Assembly (NCBI RefSeq): GCF_000816845.1
Contig: NZ_CP006879.1
Coordinates: 124,001 to 188,000, forward strand
Direction of reading: 5' to 3'
DNA from: Rhizobium gallicum bv. gallicum R602sp
GTDB lineage: Bacteria > Pseudomonadota > Alphaproteobacteria > Rhizobiales > Rhizobiaceae
DNA: 64,000 nucleotides
How positions within the stretch are numbered: the first letter of the stretch is position 1; every line of letters begins with the position of its first letter. Under the pieces are notes generated by a model. The model made no database searches, was not told the origin of the DNA, and worked only from the letters and a program-made list of their open reading frames with translations. Positions 1-8,768 of the stretch are shown here, piece by piece. Made by a program: the position numbers and the translations under genes.

Positions 1-2
1 GT

Positions 3-878
3 TCCGCTCAGGCGCAGCAGAAGTTCGATCTCAGCCCCGAACAGCCGAACCGGCTGCGGGTGGAAAAGAACGAGAAGCGTATCGCCGAAATCAAGGACTT
101 CATGTTCGTCGAGAACGGTGTCTTCACCGTCGGCATCAGCTCCAGCGGTAATCTGCCGCTGCACGACTATGCCTCCGATTCCAAAACGGTCATCGGTTAT
201 GACGTCGATCTCGCCCAGGCGATTGCCGACAGTCTTGGCCTGAAGCTCAACCTCGTTTCCGTTGCCTGGGCCGATTGGCCGCTGGGGCTCACCTCCGGCA
301 AGTTCGACGCGGTGATCTCGAATGTGACCGTCACGGAAGAACGCAAGGAGAAATTCGATTTCTCGACCTACCGCAAGGATGAGCTGGGCTTCTACGTCAG
401 GGCCGACAATCCGATCACGGCGATCAAGGAGCCGAAAGATATTGCCGGCCTGAAGGTCATCACCGATGCCGGCACCAACCAGGAGAAGATCCTCCTGGAA
501 TGGGATCGGCAGAATGTCGCGGCCGGTCTCAAGCCGATCGAGGTGCAGTATTACGATGACGATGCGGTCAAGGATCTCGCCGTTCAGTCCGGCAGAGCCG
601 ATGCCGTCTTCAGCGTCAATGCCACGCAGGCCTATGCGGCGGGCATCAACGGCAAGACGAAGCTCGTCGGCACCGTCAGCGGCGGCTGGCCGATCACGGC
701 CGAGATCGCAGTCACCACACGCAAGGGCAGCGGCCTGGCGGCGCCCTTGACCGATGTCGTCAACGACCTGATTGCCAGCGGTGCGTACAAGAAGATCCTC
801 GACACCTGGAATCTCGGCCCCGAGGCGATCGACAAGGCCCAGACCAACCCGCCCGGCCTGCCGAAGAGCGGTTCGTAA
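3..878 (+). CDS. ABC transporter substrate-binding protein, family 3 (5' end outside window)
   Basis: Periplasmic solute-binding protein of the amino-acid/PBPb type, feeding a membrane permease not seen here. The reading frame is open from base 3; the first visible residues (SAQA) look like the end of a signal peptide, so the true start lies upstream and the GTG at 60 is internal. The family-3 core is visible: a D-x-D-L-A-Q-A-I-A-D-S-L-G segment, W-P-L-G-L-T-S-G-K-F-D-A-V-I-S-N, and a T-E-E-R-K-E-K-F-D-F-S segment typical of the hinge-proximal lobe. It is closely similar to the next gene, with matching N-terminal F-D-L-S-P and C-terminal T-N-P-P-G-L-P-K, so the two arose by tandem duplication. 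The ligand is unknown; the neighbouring flavin monooxygenase and FMN reductase hint at a sulfur compound, but that is inference. Confidence 0.85.
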   Translation, partial: SAQAQQKFDLSPEQPNRLRVEKNEKRIAEIKDFMFVENGVFTVGISSSGNLPLHDYASDSKTVIGYDVDLAQAIADSLGLKLNLVSVAWADWPLGLTSGKFDAVISNVTVTEERKEKFDFSTYRKDELGFYVRADNPITAIKEPKDIAGLKVITDAGTNQEKILLEWDRQNVAAGLKPIEVQYYDDDAVKDLAVQSGRADAVFSVNATQAYAAGINGKTKLVGTVSGGWPITAEIAVTTRKGSGLAAPLTDVVNDLIASGAYKKILDTWNLGPEAIDKAQTNPPGLPKSGS

Positions 879-950
879 TGTCTATGGGGACGGACGGCCG
901 TTCGAGCCGCTCCGTCCCTGACTTTCACTGCAAACGGAGACATATCGCAC

Positions 951-1889
951 GTGGCGACCTTTCTTGATATCCGCACCTTTTTCTTCGCGGCGCTGACGGC
1001 AGCCTTGACGGGCTTCGGGACGGTTCATGCGGCCGATGATTTCGACCTGAGCCCGCAGCAGCCGGGCAGGCTTCATGCAGCCAGGAAGGATGCGGCGATC
1101 GCTGCGATCCCTAAGGATTTCAAGTTCGTTACGCCAGGTAAATTCACCATCGCCGTCAGCCCCGGCGGCCCGCCGCTCGCGACCTATGCCACCGACGCCA
1201 AAACCGTGGTGGGCGCGGATCCCGATTATGCCTATGCCATCGCCGACAGCCTCGGCCTGACGCTGGAGATCGTCCCGGTCGCCTGGATCGACTGGCCGCT
1301 CGGCCTCACATCGGGCAAATATGATGCCGTCATCTCCAATGTCGGCGTTACCGAGCAGCGCAAGGAGAAGTTCGATTTTTCCACCTATCGTCAGGGCCTG
1401 CACGGTTTCTTCGTGAAAGCCGATAGTCCCATCACCTCGATCAAGGAGCCGAAGGACGCGGCGGGCCTGAGGATCATTGTCGGCGCCGGCACCAATCAGG
1501 AGCGTATCCTCGTAAAATGGAGCGACGACGACGTCGCCGCAGGCCTGAAGCCGATCGAACTGCAGTATTACGACGACGAGGCGGCGAGCCTTCTCGCGCT
1601 GCGTTCCGGTCGGGCCGATGTCATCGTCCAGCCGCACGCACAGCTCGTCTTCATTGCGGCACGCGACAAGAACATCAAGCGGGTGGGCACGCTGAGCGCC
1701 GGCTGGCCGGATCGATCGGACGTCGCGATCGCCACCCGCAAGGGAAGCGGACTCGCCGATGCGCTGACCGTTGCCACCAATGGTCTGATCAAGGACGGCA
1801 CCTATGCGGGGATACTCGATCATTGGCATCTTTCCGAAGAAGCCTTGCCCGTATCCGAGACCAACCCGCCCGGGCTGCCGAAATATTGA
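951..1889 (+). CDS. ABC transporter substrate-binding protein, family 3 (tandem paralogue)
   Basis: 312-residue periplasmic solute-binding protein. GTG start with a GGAGA ribosome site about ten bases upstream; residues 1-27 form a typical cleavable signal peptide ending in V-H-A. The rest is the two-lobed PBPb fold, with the same conserved blocks as the preceding gene (W-P-L-G-L-T-S-G-K-Y-D-A-V-I-S-N, E-K-F-D-F-S-T-Y-R, I-K-E-P-K-D). It lies 72 bases after its paralogue and 17 bases before a luciferase-like monooxygenase gene, so all are probably one transcript. Two binding proteins side by side suggest one uptake system with two related ligands, or a recent duplication. No permease or ATPase gene is in the window. 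Confidence 0.88.
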   Translation: MATFLDIRTFFFAALTAALTGFGTVHAADDFDLSPQQPGRLHAARKDAAIAAIPKDFKFVTPGKFTIAVSPGGPPLATYATDAKTVVGADPDYAYAIADSLGLTLEIVPVAWIDWPLGLTSGKYDAVISNVGVTEQRKEKFDFSTYRQGLHGFFVKADSPITSIKEPKDAAGLRIIVGAGTNQERILVKWSDDDVAAGLKPIELQYYDDEAASLLALRSGRADVIVQPHAQLVFIAARDKNIKRVGTLSAGWPDRSDVAIATRKGSGLADALTVATNGLIKDGTYAGILDHWHLSEEALPVSETNPPGLPKY

Positions 1890-1906
1890 TCATCGGAAAG
1901 CACGAC

Positions 1907-2941
1907 ATGAGCGGCCGCAATATATCCATCAGCCATATCGGCTTCCTCACCCCCGGCAATTATCCCGACGATGATCCCTTGTCGGGATTGGAGCAGACGC
2001 TCCAGCAACTGCACTATGGCGAGGAGCTTGGCTTCGATAGCGCCTGGGTCCGTCAGCGGCACCTGGAGCCGGGGATCTCTTCTGCCAGCGCCTTTCTTGC
2101 GGCGGCCACGCAGCGCACCAGCCGGATCGAGCTCGGAACTGCAGTCATTCCGATCGGTTATGAAAGCCCATATCGGCTGGCCGAAGACCTTGCGACGGTC
2201 GATATTCTTTCGCGCGGCCGGCTGAATGTCGGCGTCAGCGCCGGAAAGCCGCTGCATGCCGAGCTGATCGGCCCGCTGGTCTTCGACGGCGACTGGACTG
2301 GTTATGATTTCTCGCATGATCGCGTGCTGCGCTTTGCCGACAATCTGCGCGGCACCTATCTCGGCGATGAGCCAACCTCCATCAAGACACCCTTCGGGCC
2401 GCAGCGGCCGCGCCTGCAGCCTTATGCCAAAGGCCTGATCGACCGGATCTGGTATGGCGGCGGGTCGCAGCACTCGGCGGATTGGGCCGGCCGCAATGGC
2501 TTCAACCTGTTGACCGGCAATTTGATAACGGGTGAGGGGACCGATGATTTCTTCATCGCGCAATCGCGGCTGATCGAAACCTATCGCACTGCTGACACGC
2601 ACCGCCGCGTCGCGCTGGGCCGCGTCATCGTGCCTTTCGACAGCGCCGATGCGGCAACGCGCCGCCGATATCGAGACTATGCCGATGGCCGCCATGAGCG
2701 AACGCTTTCGCCGCAGGGCGAGCGGCGCACCCTGTTCGCCCGCGATGTCCTCGGCACATCGGACGAAATACTGGAGCAGCTTTTCGCCGATCCGATCCTG
2801 CCCGAGGTCAGCGAGTTGAGGCTGGAGCTTCCTTACGAGTTCGAGCACGAGGAATATCGCCAGATTCTCCACGACTTCGTGACGCTTATCGCGCCGGAGC
2901 TCGGATGGAAGGCACAGCCCGAAATTCGGGCCGCTTCCTGA
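1907..2941 (+). CDS. LLM-class (luciferase-like) flavin-dependent monooxygenase
   Basis: 344-residue protein of the bacterial-luciferase superfamily, which uses reduced flavin and O2 to oxidise small substrates such as sulfonates, aldehydes or amines. The ATG at 1907 is chosen because the protein then begins with the family's first strand (I-S-I-S-H-I-G-F-L-T-P-G), and the upstream in-frame extension overlaps the preceding gene in another frame. Family features seen: G-E-E-L-G-F-D-S-A-W-V-R-Q-R-H, A-A-A-T-Q-R-T-S-R-I-E-L-G-T-A-V-I-P, and L-A-E-D-L-A-T-V-D-I-L-S-R-G-R-L-N-V-G-V. The cytoplasmic enzyme would need reduced FMN; the FMN reductase two genes downstream is an obvious partner. Substrate not predictable from sequence. 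Confidence 0.88.
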   Translation: MSGRNISISHIGFLTPGNYPDDDPLSGLEQTLQQLHYGEELGFDSAWVRQRHLEPGISSASAFLAAATQRTSRIELGTAVIPIGYESPYRLAEDLATVDILSRGRLNVGVSAGKPLHAELIGPLVFDGDWTGYDFSHDRVLRFADNLRGTYLGDEPTSIKTPFGPQRPRLQPYAKGLIDRIWYGGGSQHSADWAGRNGFNLLTGNLITGEGTDDFFIAQSRLIETYRTADTHRRVALGRVIVPFDSADAATRRRYRDYADGRHERTLSPQGERRTLFARDVLGTSDEILEQLFADPILPEVSELRLELPYEFEHEEYRQILHDFVTLIAPELGWKAQPEIRAAS

Positions 2942-3002
2942 AATACCGTCGGGCAACGGCCACTCGACACCAGAACAATCACCTTACGAGGAACATTCAT
3001 CA

Positions 3003-3599
3003 GTGACAAAATTGGTGGAATATTTCTTTTCGATCGGCTCGCCCTGGTCCTACATCGGCTTCGATGCCTTCGTCGAACTTGCGGCGAAGAACGGCGTCGT
3101 CATCACGCCCTATCTGACGACGGTGGTCGAGGAAAATGGCGGCATCTTCTCGCGCAACCGGCCGGAGATCCGCCGCGCTTACTGGACGCGGGATCTCAAA
3201 CGCTGGGCGCGCGTGCGCGGCAAGGAGTTGCGGCTCGAACATCGCCCGGAGCTCAGCGATCCGACGCCGGCATCCCTCTTCGTGATTGCCGCCTATCTCG
3301 ATGGGCTGGATTGGATCGGCGCTGCCCGGGCTCTGCAGCATGCCTTCTGGGTCGCGGCCCGGGATATCGGCAAGCCCGATGTGCGCGAAGCGATCGTGAC
3401 CGCTGCAGGTTTCGATGGCGCGGCACTTCTCCGGCGCCAAGCCGACGACGACGTCCAGAACAAGTGGTCGGCGGACCGCGTGCATGCGCGCGACAGCGGC
3501 GTCTTCGGGTTTCCCACCTATGTCTACGATGGCGAAATCTACTGGGGACAGGACAATTTGCCTTTCCTCGAACGTCATCTTCGAGGCGATAGGCCTTAG
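3003..3599 (+). CDS. DsbA-family protein, 2-hydroxychromene-2-carboxylate isomerase type
   Basis: 198-residue thioredoxin-fold protein of the HCCA-isomerase / kappa-class GST group. GTG start, preceded by GAGGAAC. The N-terminus has the diagnostic F-S-I-G-S-P-W-S-Y motif with serine where DsbA would have its CxxC, so it is not a disulfide oxidase but probably a glutathione-dependent isomerase or transferase. The C-terminal G-V-F-G-F-P-T-Y-V-Y block and W-G-Q-D motif also fit the family. It lies between the flavin monooxygenase and the FMN reductase, so it may act on the oxidation product; this is inferred from context only. Confidence 0.85.
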   Translation: MTKLVEYFFSIGSPWSYIGFDAFVELAAKNGVVITPYLTTVVEENGGIFSRNRPEIRRAYWTRDLKRWARVRGKELRLEHRPELSDPTPASLFVIAAYLDGLDWIGAARALQHAFWVAARDIGKPDVREAIVTAAGFDGAALLRRQADDDVQNKWSADRVHARDSGVFGFPTYVYDGEIYWGQDNLPFLERHLRGDRP

Positions 3600-3715
3600 C
3601 TTGGATCATCAAGACGAATGTTTTTTTTCAACGACGCGAGCAAGGTCAGACGCCCATTCCTTTAATCTAGTAATTTTGTTAACAATAGTTGAGGCAACCA
3701 AAGAGAGGAAAAACC

Positions 3716-4276
3716 ATGTCAGGTTTCAAACTCGTCGGCATCGCTGGCAGCTTCAACCGCCCATCCAAAACACTGGCACTTGTCCGGCACATCGCCGAAC
3801 GCGCGAACATCCGCTACGGCTTTACGACCGAGACCTATGATTTGCACGATGTCGGTCCGTCGCTGGGTGGGGCCTTGTGGCGCAGGGATCTCGACGAGCA
3901 GGCCAGACGTGTCATCGAAGAGATCGTGCAGGCCGATGCCCTGATCATCGGCTCGCCGACCTACAAGGGCTCCTATCCCGGTCTTTTCAAACACCTCATC
4001 GATCTGATCGACCCGCACGAGCTTCGGGGCAAGCCGATCATCATCACGGCGACGGGCGGCGGTGACCGGCATGCGTTGATGGTCGAGCATCAGCTTCGGC
4101 CGCTGTTCGGTTTTTTCATGTCCCATACGCTTCCGACCGCCATTTATGCGTCCGATCGCGATTTTGCAGAGTATGCGGTCTCATCCGATCCGCTTTTGAG
4201 CCGCATCAACGAAGTGATCGGCGAATTGGCGGCCTTCTTTCCGGGCGCAAACCCGGCGCTGGCGGCGGCCGAGTAA
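3716..4276 (+). CDS. NAD(P)H-dependent FMN reductase (MsuE/SsuE-like)
   Basis: 186-residue flavodoxin-fold reductase that would supply reduced FMN to a two-component monooxygenase. ATG at 3716 follows an AGAGGAA ribosome site. Seen: N-terminal G-I-A-G-S-F-N-R-P-S-K-T phosphate-binding loop and A-D-A-L-I-I-G-S-P-T-Y-K-G-S-Y-P-G-L-F-K, the flavin loop typical of the NADPH-dependent FMN reductase family. Length is normal. A longer in-frame extension upstream lacks family features and was not used. Placement after a luciferase-like monooxygenase suggests a sulfonate- or sulfide-type oxygenation system with the two binding proteins upstream, as in ssu/msu/sfn clusters. Confidence 0.85.
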   Translation: MSGFKLVGIAGSFNRPSKTLALVRHIAERANIRYGFTTETYDLHDVGPSLGGALWRRDLDEQARRVIEEIVQADALIIGSPTYKGSYPGLFKHLIDLIDPHELRGKPIIITATGGGDRHALMVEHQLRPLFGFFMSHTLPTAIYASDRDFAEYAVSSDPLLSRINEVIGELAAFFPGANPALAAAE

Positions 4277-4342
4277 AGGTCGTCGCCGTGGTTCGATCTC
4301 ACGAGGCGACGATGCAGAAAGGCCAGCGGTGAGTGAGCAGTT

Positions 4343-4510
4343 GTGGAATTCGCACGACGATATCGCCTCGCCAAACGCGAGGAGAATCGCCTGCTGATGC
4401 TGTACGGACCAACCGCATCGCTTCGCGATCTTCTTGCCAATGCGCGACGTCATTCGCTGATTTCCTAGCCGAAGAATATCGGTCCTTGACAGGAGGTTCG
4501 CATGAAGCTT
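4343..4510 (+). CDS. Small hypothetical protein (55 aa), possible
   Basis: Short reading frame with GTG start, bounded upstream by an in-frame TGA at 4334. The predicted peptide is charged and helical in its first half (E-F-A-R-R-Y-R-L-A-K-R-E-E-N-R-L-L) and ends F-A-D-F-L-A-E-E-Y-R-S-L. It has codon use like its neighbours and no homologue I can name. The rest of the 4277-4967 interval holds no convincing gene; it contains one 27-base sequence repeated at 10410. Confidence 0.35.
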
Positions 4511-4747
4511 GATTGGCGCCTTGACGGCGGGACAATTCTGGGAAATTACGGCCGCCCCTGACATTCGGGTGCAGGCGAAGGCCGTGGCCGAGGGGATCGC
4601 CGCGAAGCGGCCTCGGGACGCATAGCGAACAGCGCCTCGATCAATCCGCGATCCGGATTTGATCCAGAAGCTCGACAGGGCCCGTTCGAGAATCCTTATG
4701 TGGATCCGGAAAAGGCGCTCTCGATCGTCGGCAACTCGACACACGTC

Positions 4748-4774
4748 CCCAGTTTGAGCCGCGCTTCACCGCAA
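4748..4774 (+). repeat. 27-bp direct repeat, copy 1 (copy 2 at 10410-10436)
   Basis: The run starting CCCAGTTTGAGCCGCGCT and ending CACCGCAA occurs here and at 10410-10436 with one mismatch. Both lie in gene-poor stretches upstream of a regulator gene (AraC here, nodD there). Probably fragments of one lost element. Confidence 0.6.
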
Positions 4775-4967
4775 AATTGACAATGTTTTTTTGTCGGCTG
4801 CAAGAAAGTCTTGTCAAGGTGGCTCTTCAGCGGCAATCAAGTGTCCTGGGCGCACATCCCGGCACGATCGACAGCGCGCCGCAATCGGAATGCACACGCA
4901 CATCTCTCGGTCAGGTCCTCGGCCATTGAAGGAGCGATAAAGCGGCAACAATGAACCTGGAGAATAC

Positions 4968-5984
4968 ATGACGGAAAAAAGCCCCGGTGATGCCGTTTTT
5001 CGATATCGTGGCTCAACGTTCGACAGCATGATCGAAACCCTCGGAGAGGTTTTCGGCACATTCGACGCCAATCTCGTCGGTCGTGCTCAAGACTTCCGTT
5101 GGGGGCTCGATCTTACGGCCTCTGAAAGCGCAGCATTGATTACGGGTTACCATAATGAAGGGTTTCAGTTCCGCGCTCAGTGGTGTTCCGAGGCAACAGA
5201 GCATCTATCGATCGTGGTGCCGCGCAGGGGTGGCATGGCGGTTACGCATGGTTCGCGCGTGGCCGAGGCCCGACAGGGAGAATTGCTTCTTTACAGGAAT
5301 TTTGAGCCTGACAGCATCTCAATGCATGGGCAATCCAATCTAATAGATGAGCTGGTGCTTAATTGGCCATTGATCCAACGGACCATTGGCGAAACTTTCG
5401 ATGTGCCGTTTAGAGGCTCGCTCGACCTGTCGCCCGAACTAGATCTGTCAACACCAGTTGGTCGAACAATCGGCAATCTCACAGAAGCGATCATAGACGG
5501 AATACGCGATAATGGTCCCCTCTGTCAGTCTCCCATAGCCATGGTTCATATTACGCAGGCGCTAGCCGATGTCGTGATACGGATGGTACCTCATCGATTA
5601 TCGCATCTGCTGGATAAGAAGCCTTGCATGATTGCTCCCGGACATGTCCGCCGCGGGATCGAGTTCATGCGCGCCAATATCAACCAGCCGATTACAATGC
5701 CAATGGTGGCAGATGCAGCGGGTGTTTCCACCAGAGCACTCGAAGCGGGTTTTCGTGGTTTCAAGGATACAACGCCTGCAGCGTATCTACAGATGCTTCG
5801 GTTACGGGCAGCACGGGAGGACCTGCTCGACCCAGAGAACCATATGCTTTTGAAAGAAATCTGCCTGAAATGGGGATTCTTTCAGTTCGGGAGGTTCTCC
5901 GCAGTTTATAGGGCACACTATGGAGAAAATCCGTCCGAAACAAGGAGACGCGTCTGCGGATCATATCCTCGTAGGTCCTCCTGA
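4968..5984 (+). CDS. AraC-family transcriptional regulator
   Basis: 338-residue regulator. The first two thirds is an AraC_binding_2-type sensor domain; the C-terminal third (about residues 225-330) is the double helix-turn-helix, recognisable from G-I-E-F-M-R-A-N-I-N-Q-P-I-T, V-A-D-A-A-G-V-S-T-R-A-L-E-A-G-F-R and the closing F-G-R-F-S-A-V-Y-R-A-H-Y-G-E-N-P-S-E. ATG follows a GGAG site. It stands alone on the + strand, about 690 bases after the monooxygenase cluster, and could control it; effector and targets are unknown. The phenylalanine- and glycine-rich F-R-G-F-K-D-T-T-P-A-A-Y-L segment fits the family consensus, so the DNA-binding domain appears intact. Confidence 0.88.
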   Translation: MTEKSPGDAVFRYRGSTFDSMIETLGEVFGTFDANLVGRAQDFRWGLDLTASESAALITGYHNEGFQFRAQWCSEATEHLSIVVPRRGGMAVTHGSRVAEARQGELLLYRNFEPDSISMHGQSNLIDELVLNWPLIQRTIGETFDVPFRGSLDLSPELDLSTPVGRTIGNLTEAIIDGIRDNGPLCQSPIAMVHITQALADVVIRMVPHRLSHLLDKKPCMIAPGHVRRGIEFMRANINQPITMPMVADAAGVSTRALEAGFRGFKDTTPAAYLQMLRLRAAREDLLDPENHMLLKEICLKWGFFQFGRFSAVYRAHYGENPSETRRRVCGSYPRRSS

Positions 5985-6128
5985 CAAAGCGGATTGACGA
6001 AGGCGATCACCAGGCAAACAGGCCCAGTTTGCGCGAATGGGAAGACGGCCATGCCGTAGATAAGCCTCTGCGCGGCGGATGATCGCTATTGGTGCGCCTG
6101 ACTTTCTCCTCGTTAGCATCCGTCGCGT

Positions 6129-6311
6129 TCAGCCCTTCATGTGATCGGCCAATTTGTCGTCCGCTTCACGGAGGAACTTCGCAAGCGAGACAGCGTCCGC
6201 CACAATCGCCGCCTGACTCGACACGTCCGCCCACATCAGAACGATCCGCGCCCGCCAAACCAGCTTCTGCGGCGTGTTCCGGTCCGCCACCCACCTTCCA
6301 GCCGCACCCAA
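6129..6311 (-). mobile_element. IS630-type transposase fragment
   Basis: A 60-residue frame on the minus strand carries R-N-T-P-Q-K-L-V-W-R-A-R-I-V-L, which resembles the helix-turn-helix start of IS630-family transposases. The homology fades after this and no catalytic domain follows, so this is a relic. The remainder of 5985-6395 has no gene I can support. Confidence 0.4.
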
Positions 6312-6395
6312 TCCTCAGGCGACAGCAACAACCTCTTGTCCCTGTCCATGGACCCAGACTCGCTTATAGGGAATCCTTCTGTTAATTCGAGAACA

Positions 6396-6692
6396 CTAGG
6401 TGAATACTGAGACGAGAACGGACAGCCAGATCAGGACGACTCCCAACGCCAACGCTCGCCTGGCGGCTATGACCTTCTCCTCGCCGTCATCTACAACGGG
6501 GGTTGTCACAATCCAGGGCACCGAGCCAAGCGCTGCAAATCCGACGAGCGCCAAAATCACAATGACCAAATCGACGCTGTGCCAGCCGCCGGGCTCATAC
6601 AAACCCCAGTAGCCAAGGAACGCCATTCCCACTGCAAACATGGTGGCGGAGGCAGAGCAAAGTCCCGCAACAGCACCTGATGGCGCACGCAT
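6396..6692 (-). CDS. Small integral membrane protein, unknown function
   Basis: 98-residue protein with three predicted membrane helices (A-V-A-G-L-C-S-A-S-A-T-M-F-A-V-G-M-A-F-L, then V-D-L-V-I-V-I-L-A-L-V-G-F-A-A-L-G, then A-L-A-L-G-V-V-L-I-W-L-S-V-L-V). The start at 6692 is preferred over longer in-frame starts because a GGAAAGGA ribosome site lies just before it and the membrane protein then starts naturally. I do not recognise the family. A NifA-type promoter lies further right on the other strand and does not serve this gene. Confidence 0.6.
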   Translation of the reverse strand: MRAPSGAVAGLCSASATMFAVGMAFLGYWGLYEPGGWHSVDLVIVILALVGFAALGSVPWIVTTPVVDDGEEKVIAARRALALGVVLIWLSVLVSVFT

Positions 6693-7070
6693 GTAACATC
6701 CTTTCCGTGCCGTCAATCTAAAGGCGATATTCATGATGGCGCTAACCGCTTTTGCACATATGTGGGCAGTGCGCCGTCTCCTGATCGGGCTCCTCCGCAC
6801 ACTTAGTGCACGAGGATTCACGTACCCCGCGGATAAGTTCATTGATTCGCCATCGAAGTTCAACATTCTTGTTCATCAGGCGCACGCTGGGGGGAAGGGA
6901 GCGGTCCATGCTCCACATGGGTCGTGCAGCGGGCCCGCTACATGACACTGGAAACTATCAGCCAGATGAGCGATGATCCGCTCATCAGCCTGCCAGCCGT
7001 GGCGCGCTGGTCAGCCGGGCTTTTCGTCGGAGAGCGCGGCGACCAAACGCCATGTCCAATGCTCGACGAA

Positions 7071-7086
7071 TGTAAGGCATGCGACA
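7071..7086 (+). promoter_or_regulatory. NifA upstream activator sequence (TGT-N10-ACA)
   Basis: TGTAAGGCATGCGACA matches the NifA binding consensus exactly. It lies about 46 bases before a -24/-12 promoter, i.e. roughly 80 bases upstream of the expected transcription start, a typical arrangement for nif genes. Confidence 0.75.
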
Positions 7087-7131
7087 TATCGGTTTCGACC
7101 AACCGCCGTTGTATTTATAAGAGGTTCTTCT

Positions 7132-7147
7132 TGGCACGAATAATGCT
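7132..7147 (+). promoter_or_regulatory. Sigma-54 (-24/-12) promoter for the aldose-1-epimerase-like gene
   Basis: TGGCACGAATAATGCT has the invariant GG and GC with correct spacing (TGGCAC, five bases, ATGCT; one deviation from TTGCT). It is oriented to the gene at 7311 and preceded by a perfect NifA site. Between 6693 and 7310 nothing else is supported. Confidence 0.75.
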
Positions 7148-7310
7148 TAGGTCATCCAGAAACTCCCGTGAACCTGTTAATGACGCCCAGTCAAAGTGTC
7201 CACTGGCCATCGTGATGCCGATCCAGAGGTCGTTTAATCCGGTCGCGCGACGATTGCAGAAGGCAAAGACCTGGCTGCCGCTTCCGAAGGTTCTAAGGTA
7301 ACAACATTTC

Positions 7311-8189
7311 ATGCATGATGCTGTCGTTATTCGTTCCGGTCTTGCACAGGCAGTCGTCAACCGAAAAGGAGCAGAGCTAATTGGGTGGCAGGTCGGTGCA
7401 AACGACCTCCTTTGGCCGCGAGGCTCCCCAGGTTGGAACCAAACTTGTCCCCTGATGTTTCCTTCATGCGGATGGAGTGAGTCTTCGCTTGTCGAAATAA
7501 AAGGGCAATATTATCCGATGCCTGTTCACGGCTTTATCAGCACGCAGGAATTTGACGTGGTTTTCAACTCAGAAAGCGAGGTGACACTAGAAGCATCTGA
7601 CAATGAATTCACGAAAACAATGTTTCCATTTTATTTCCTTTTCAGGATTTCGTATAAAATTGTAGATAGTCAACTGAATATTGAGATCTCCGTAACAAAC
7701 AAGTCCTTTAGTGCTTTCTTGCCTTATTCCATCGGCATACATCCCGGATTTAGATGGCCGTTACTGTCTCCGCACAAAGACAGTTGGCGGCTGGAATTCG
7801 AGAAATCGGAATCCGCTCTCGTCCCGTGCATATCTTCCCAAGGGCTAATTCGAGGTAATCAACGGAAGCTTTCATTCCACGGACGTTGCCTTCATCTAAA
7901 TGAAAGCCTTTTCCAGAATGAGGCCCTCTGTTTTTTGAATGCGAACAGTAAAAGGCTGTCGCTCGTTGGAGAGAAGGCCACAATCAGAATTGACGCGCCA
8001 GACGCGCGTCACTGGGTTGTATGGTCTCTTCCACAGCAAGACTTTCTGGCGTTAGAACCATGTACGGGCCACGGTGACATTGAGGGCCGACGCATTCCAT
8101 TTGACGAGCGGGAATATAATGTCAATCTTGCCCCAGGAGAAGAACAACAATTCCGAGTACGATTTGAGTTTTTACAGCATGAAGATTAG
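7311..8189 (+). CDS. Aldose 1-epimerase family protein (LacX-like)
   Basis: 292-residue galactose-mutarotase superfamily protein, expected to interconvert anomers of a sugar or sugar phosphate in the cytoplasm. Family marks seen: G-A-E-L-I-G-W-Q-V, the P-V-H-G-F histidine region, G-I-H-P-G-F-R-W-P (second histidine) and A-L-E-P-C-T-G-H near the C-terminus (acidic catalytic position). Length fits the LacX subgroup. Its base composition is visibly more AT-rich than most of the window, suggesting transfer. It stands alone behind a NifA/sigma-54 promoter, so it is probably made in nitrogen-fixing bacteroids; the physiological sugar is unknown. The start at 7311 has only a weak ribosome site. Confidence 0.85.
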   Translation: MHDAVVIRSGLAQAVVNRKGAELIGWQVGANDLLWPRGSPGWNQTCPLMFPSCGWSESSLVEIKGQYYPMPVHGFISTQEFDVVFNSESEVTLEASDNEFTKTMFPFYFLFRISYKIVDSQLNIEISVTNKSFSAFLPYSIGIHPGFRWPLLSPHKDSWRLEFEKSESALVPCISSQGLIRGNQRKLSFHGRCLHLNESLFQNEALCFLNANSKRLSLVGEKATIRIDAPDARHWVVWSLPQQDFLALEPCTGHGDIEGRRIPFDEREYNVNLAPGEEQQFRVRFEFLQHED

Positions 8190-8218
8190 TCCTCAAGAGA
8201 CTTGCACTATTGGGCATG

Positions 8219-8475
8219 TCAGCGGTGCTGCTTTGTGAGTGTGACGAACAGCCCACAGCTTTTTTTGTTGACTACGGCGGGATAGAAAAAGCCGGTGTTT
8301 TTCAGCACTTCTGCTTTGCCCGCTTTGGCATGACCATGAGTCCGCCTGAGGACCTCTTGGGCCCGGTCCAGTAGCGCAGGGCCATCCTGAATTATGCGGA
8401 TCGCCTCTTGTGGAGCGCCATGCCCTCCAAATCCAGCGCTTCATGGCGGTAGGGTCAGACCTGACCATAATCTGC
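8219..8475 (-). pseudogene. Decayed small reading frame
   Basis: Reading the minus strand with a shift of frame gives a coherent stretch including E-A-I-R-I-I-Q-D-G-P-A-L-L-D-R-A-Q-E-V-L and ending K-Q-H-R-stop, preceded in another frame by H-E-A-L-D-L-E-G-M-A-L-H-K. It reads like protein but I cannot name the family. The interval 8476-8768 holds nothing else I can support. Confidence 0.35.
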
Positions 8476-8768
8476 ATACGCAGTCGGGCACGCGCGAACG
8501 AACCGGCCGCGCGCGTGAGTTTCGGCGCACGGCTGCATCATTAACTTAACGGTGTCGGTGCTTGCCAGCGTTAGAGAGTCAGTTCCGAAGGGAAAGCATG
8601 TAATGCGCCGCCGACGGAAACTTTATGCTTGTGTTGCACCCCCACAGTCCTTCCATCCGCTACTTTAAATCGAGGCTTGTTTGGGGTTTGAGGGAGCTGT
8701 TCCATAATGGATTGCTTGTTTTGATGTTTTCGCGACCCAATCAGATTCGAAGCGTAAATCTCCACTCG

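Noticed and set aside
1820..2956. Long minus-strand open frame over the luciferase-like monooxygenase gene
   Set aside because: Antisense shadow of a clearly coding gene; no recognisable domain.
6924..7301. 125-codon + strand frame across the NifA promoter
   Set aside because: It runs through the NifA site and the -24/-12 element and has no family features.
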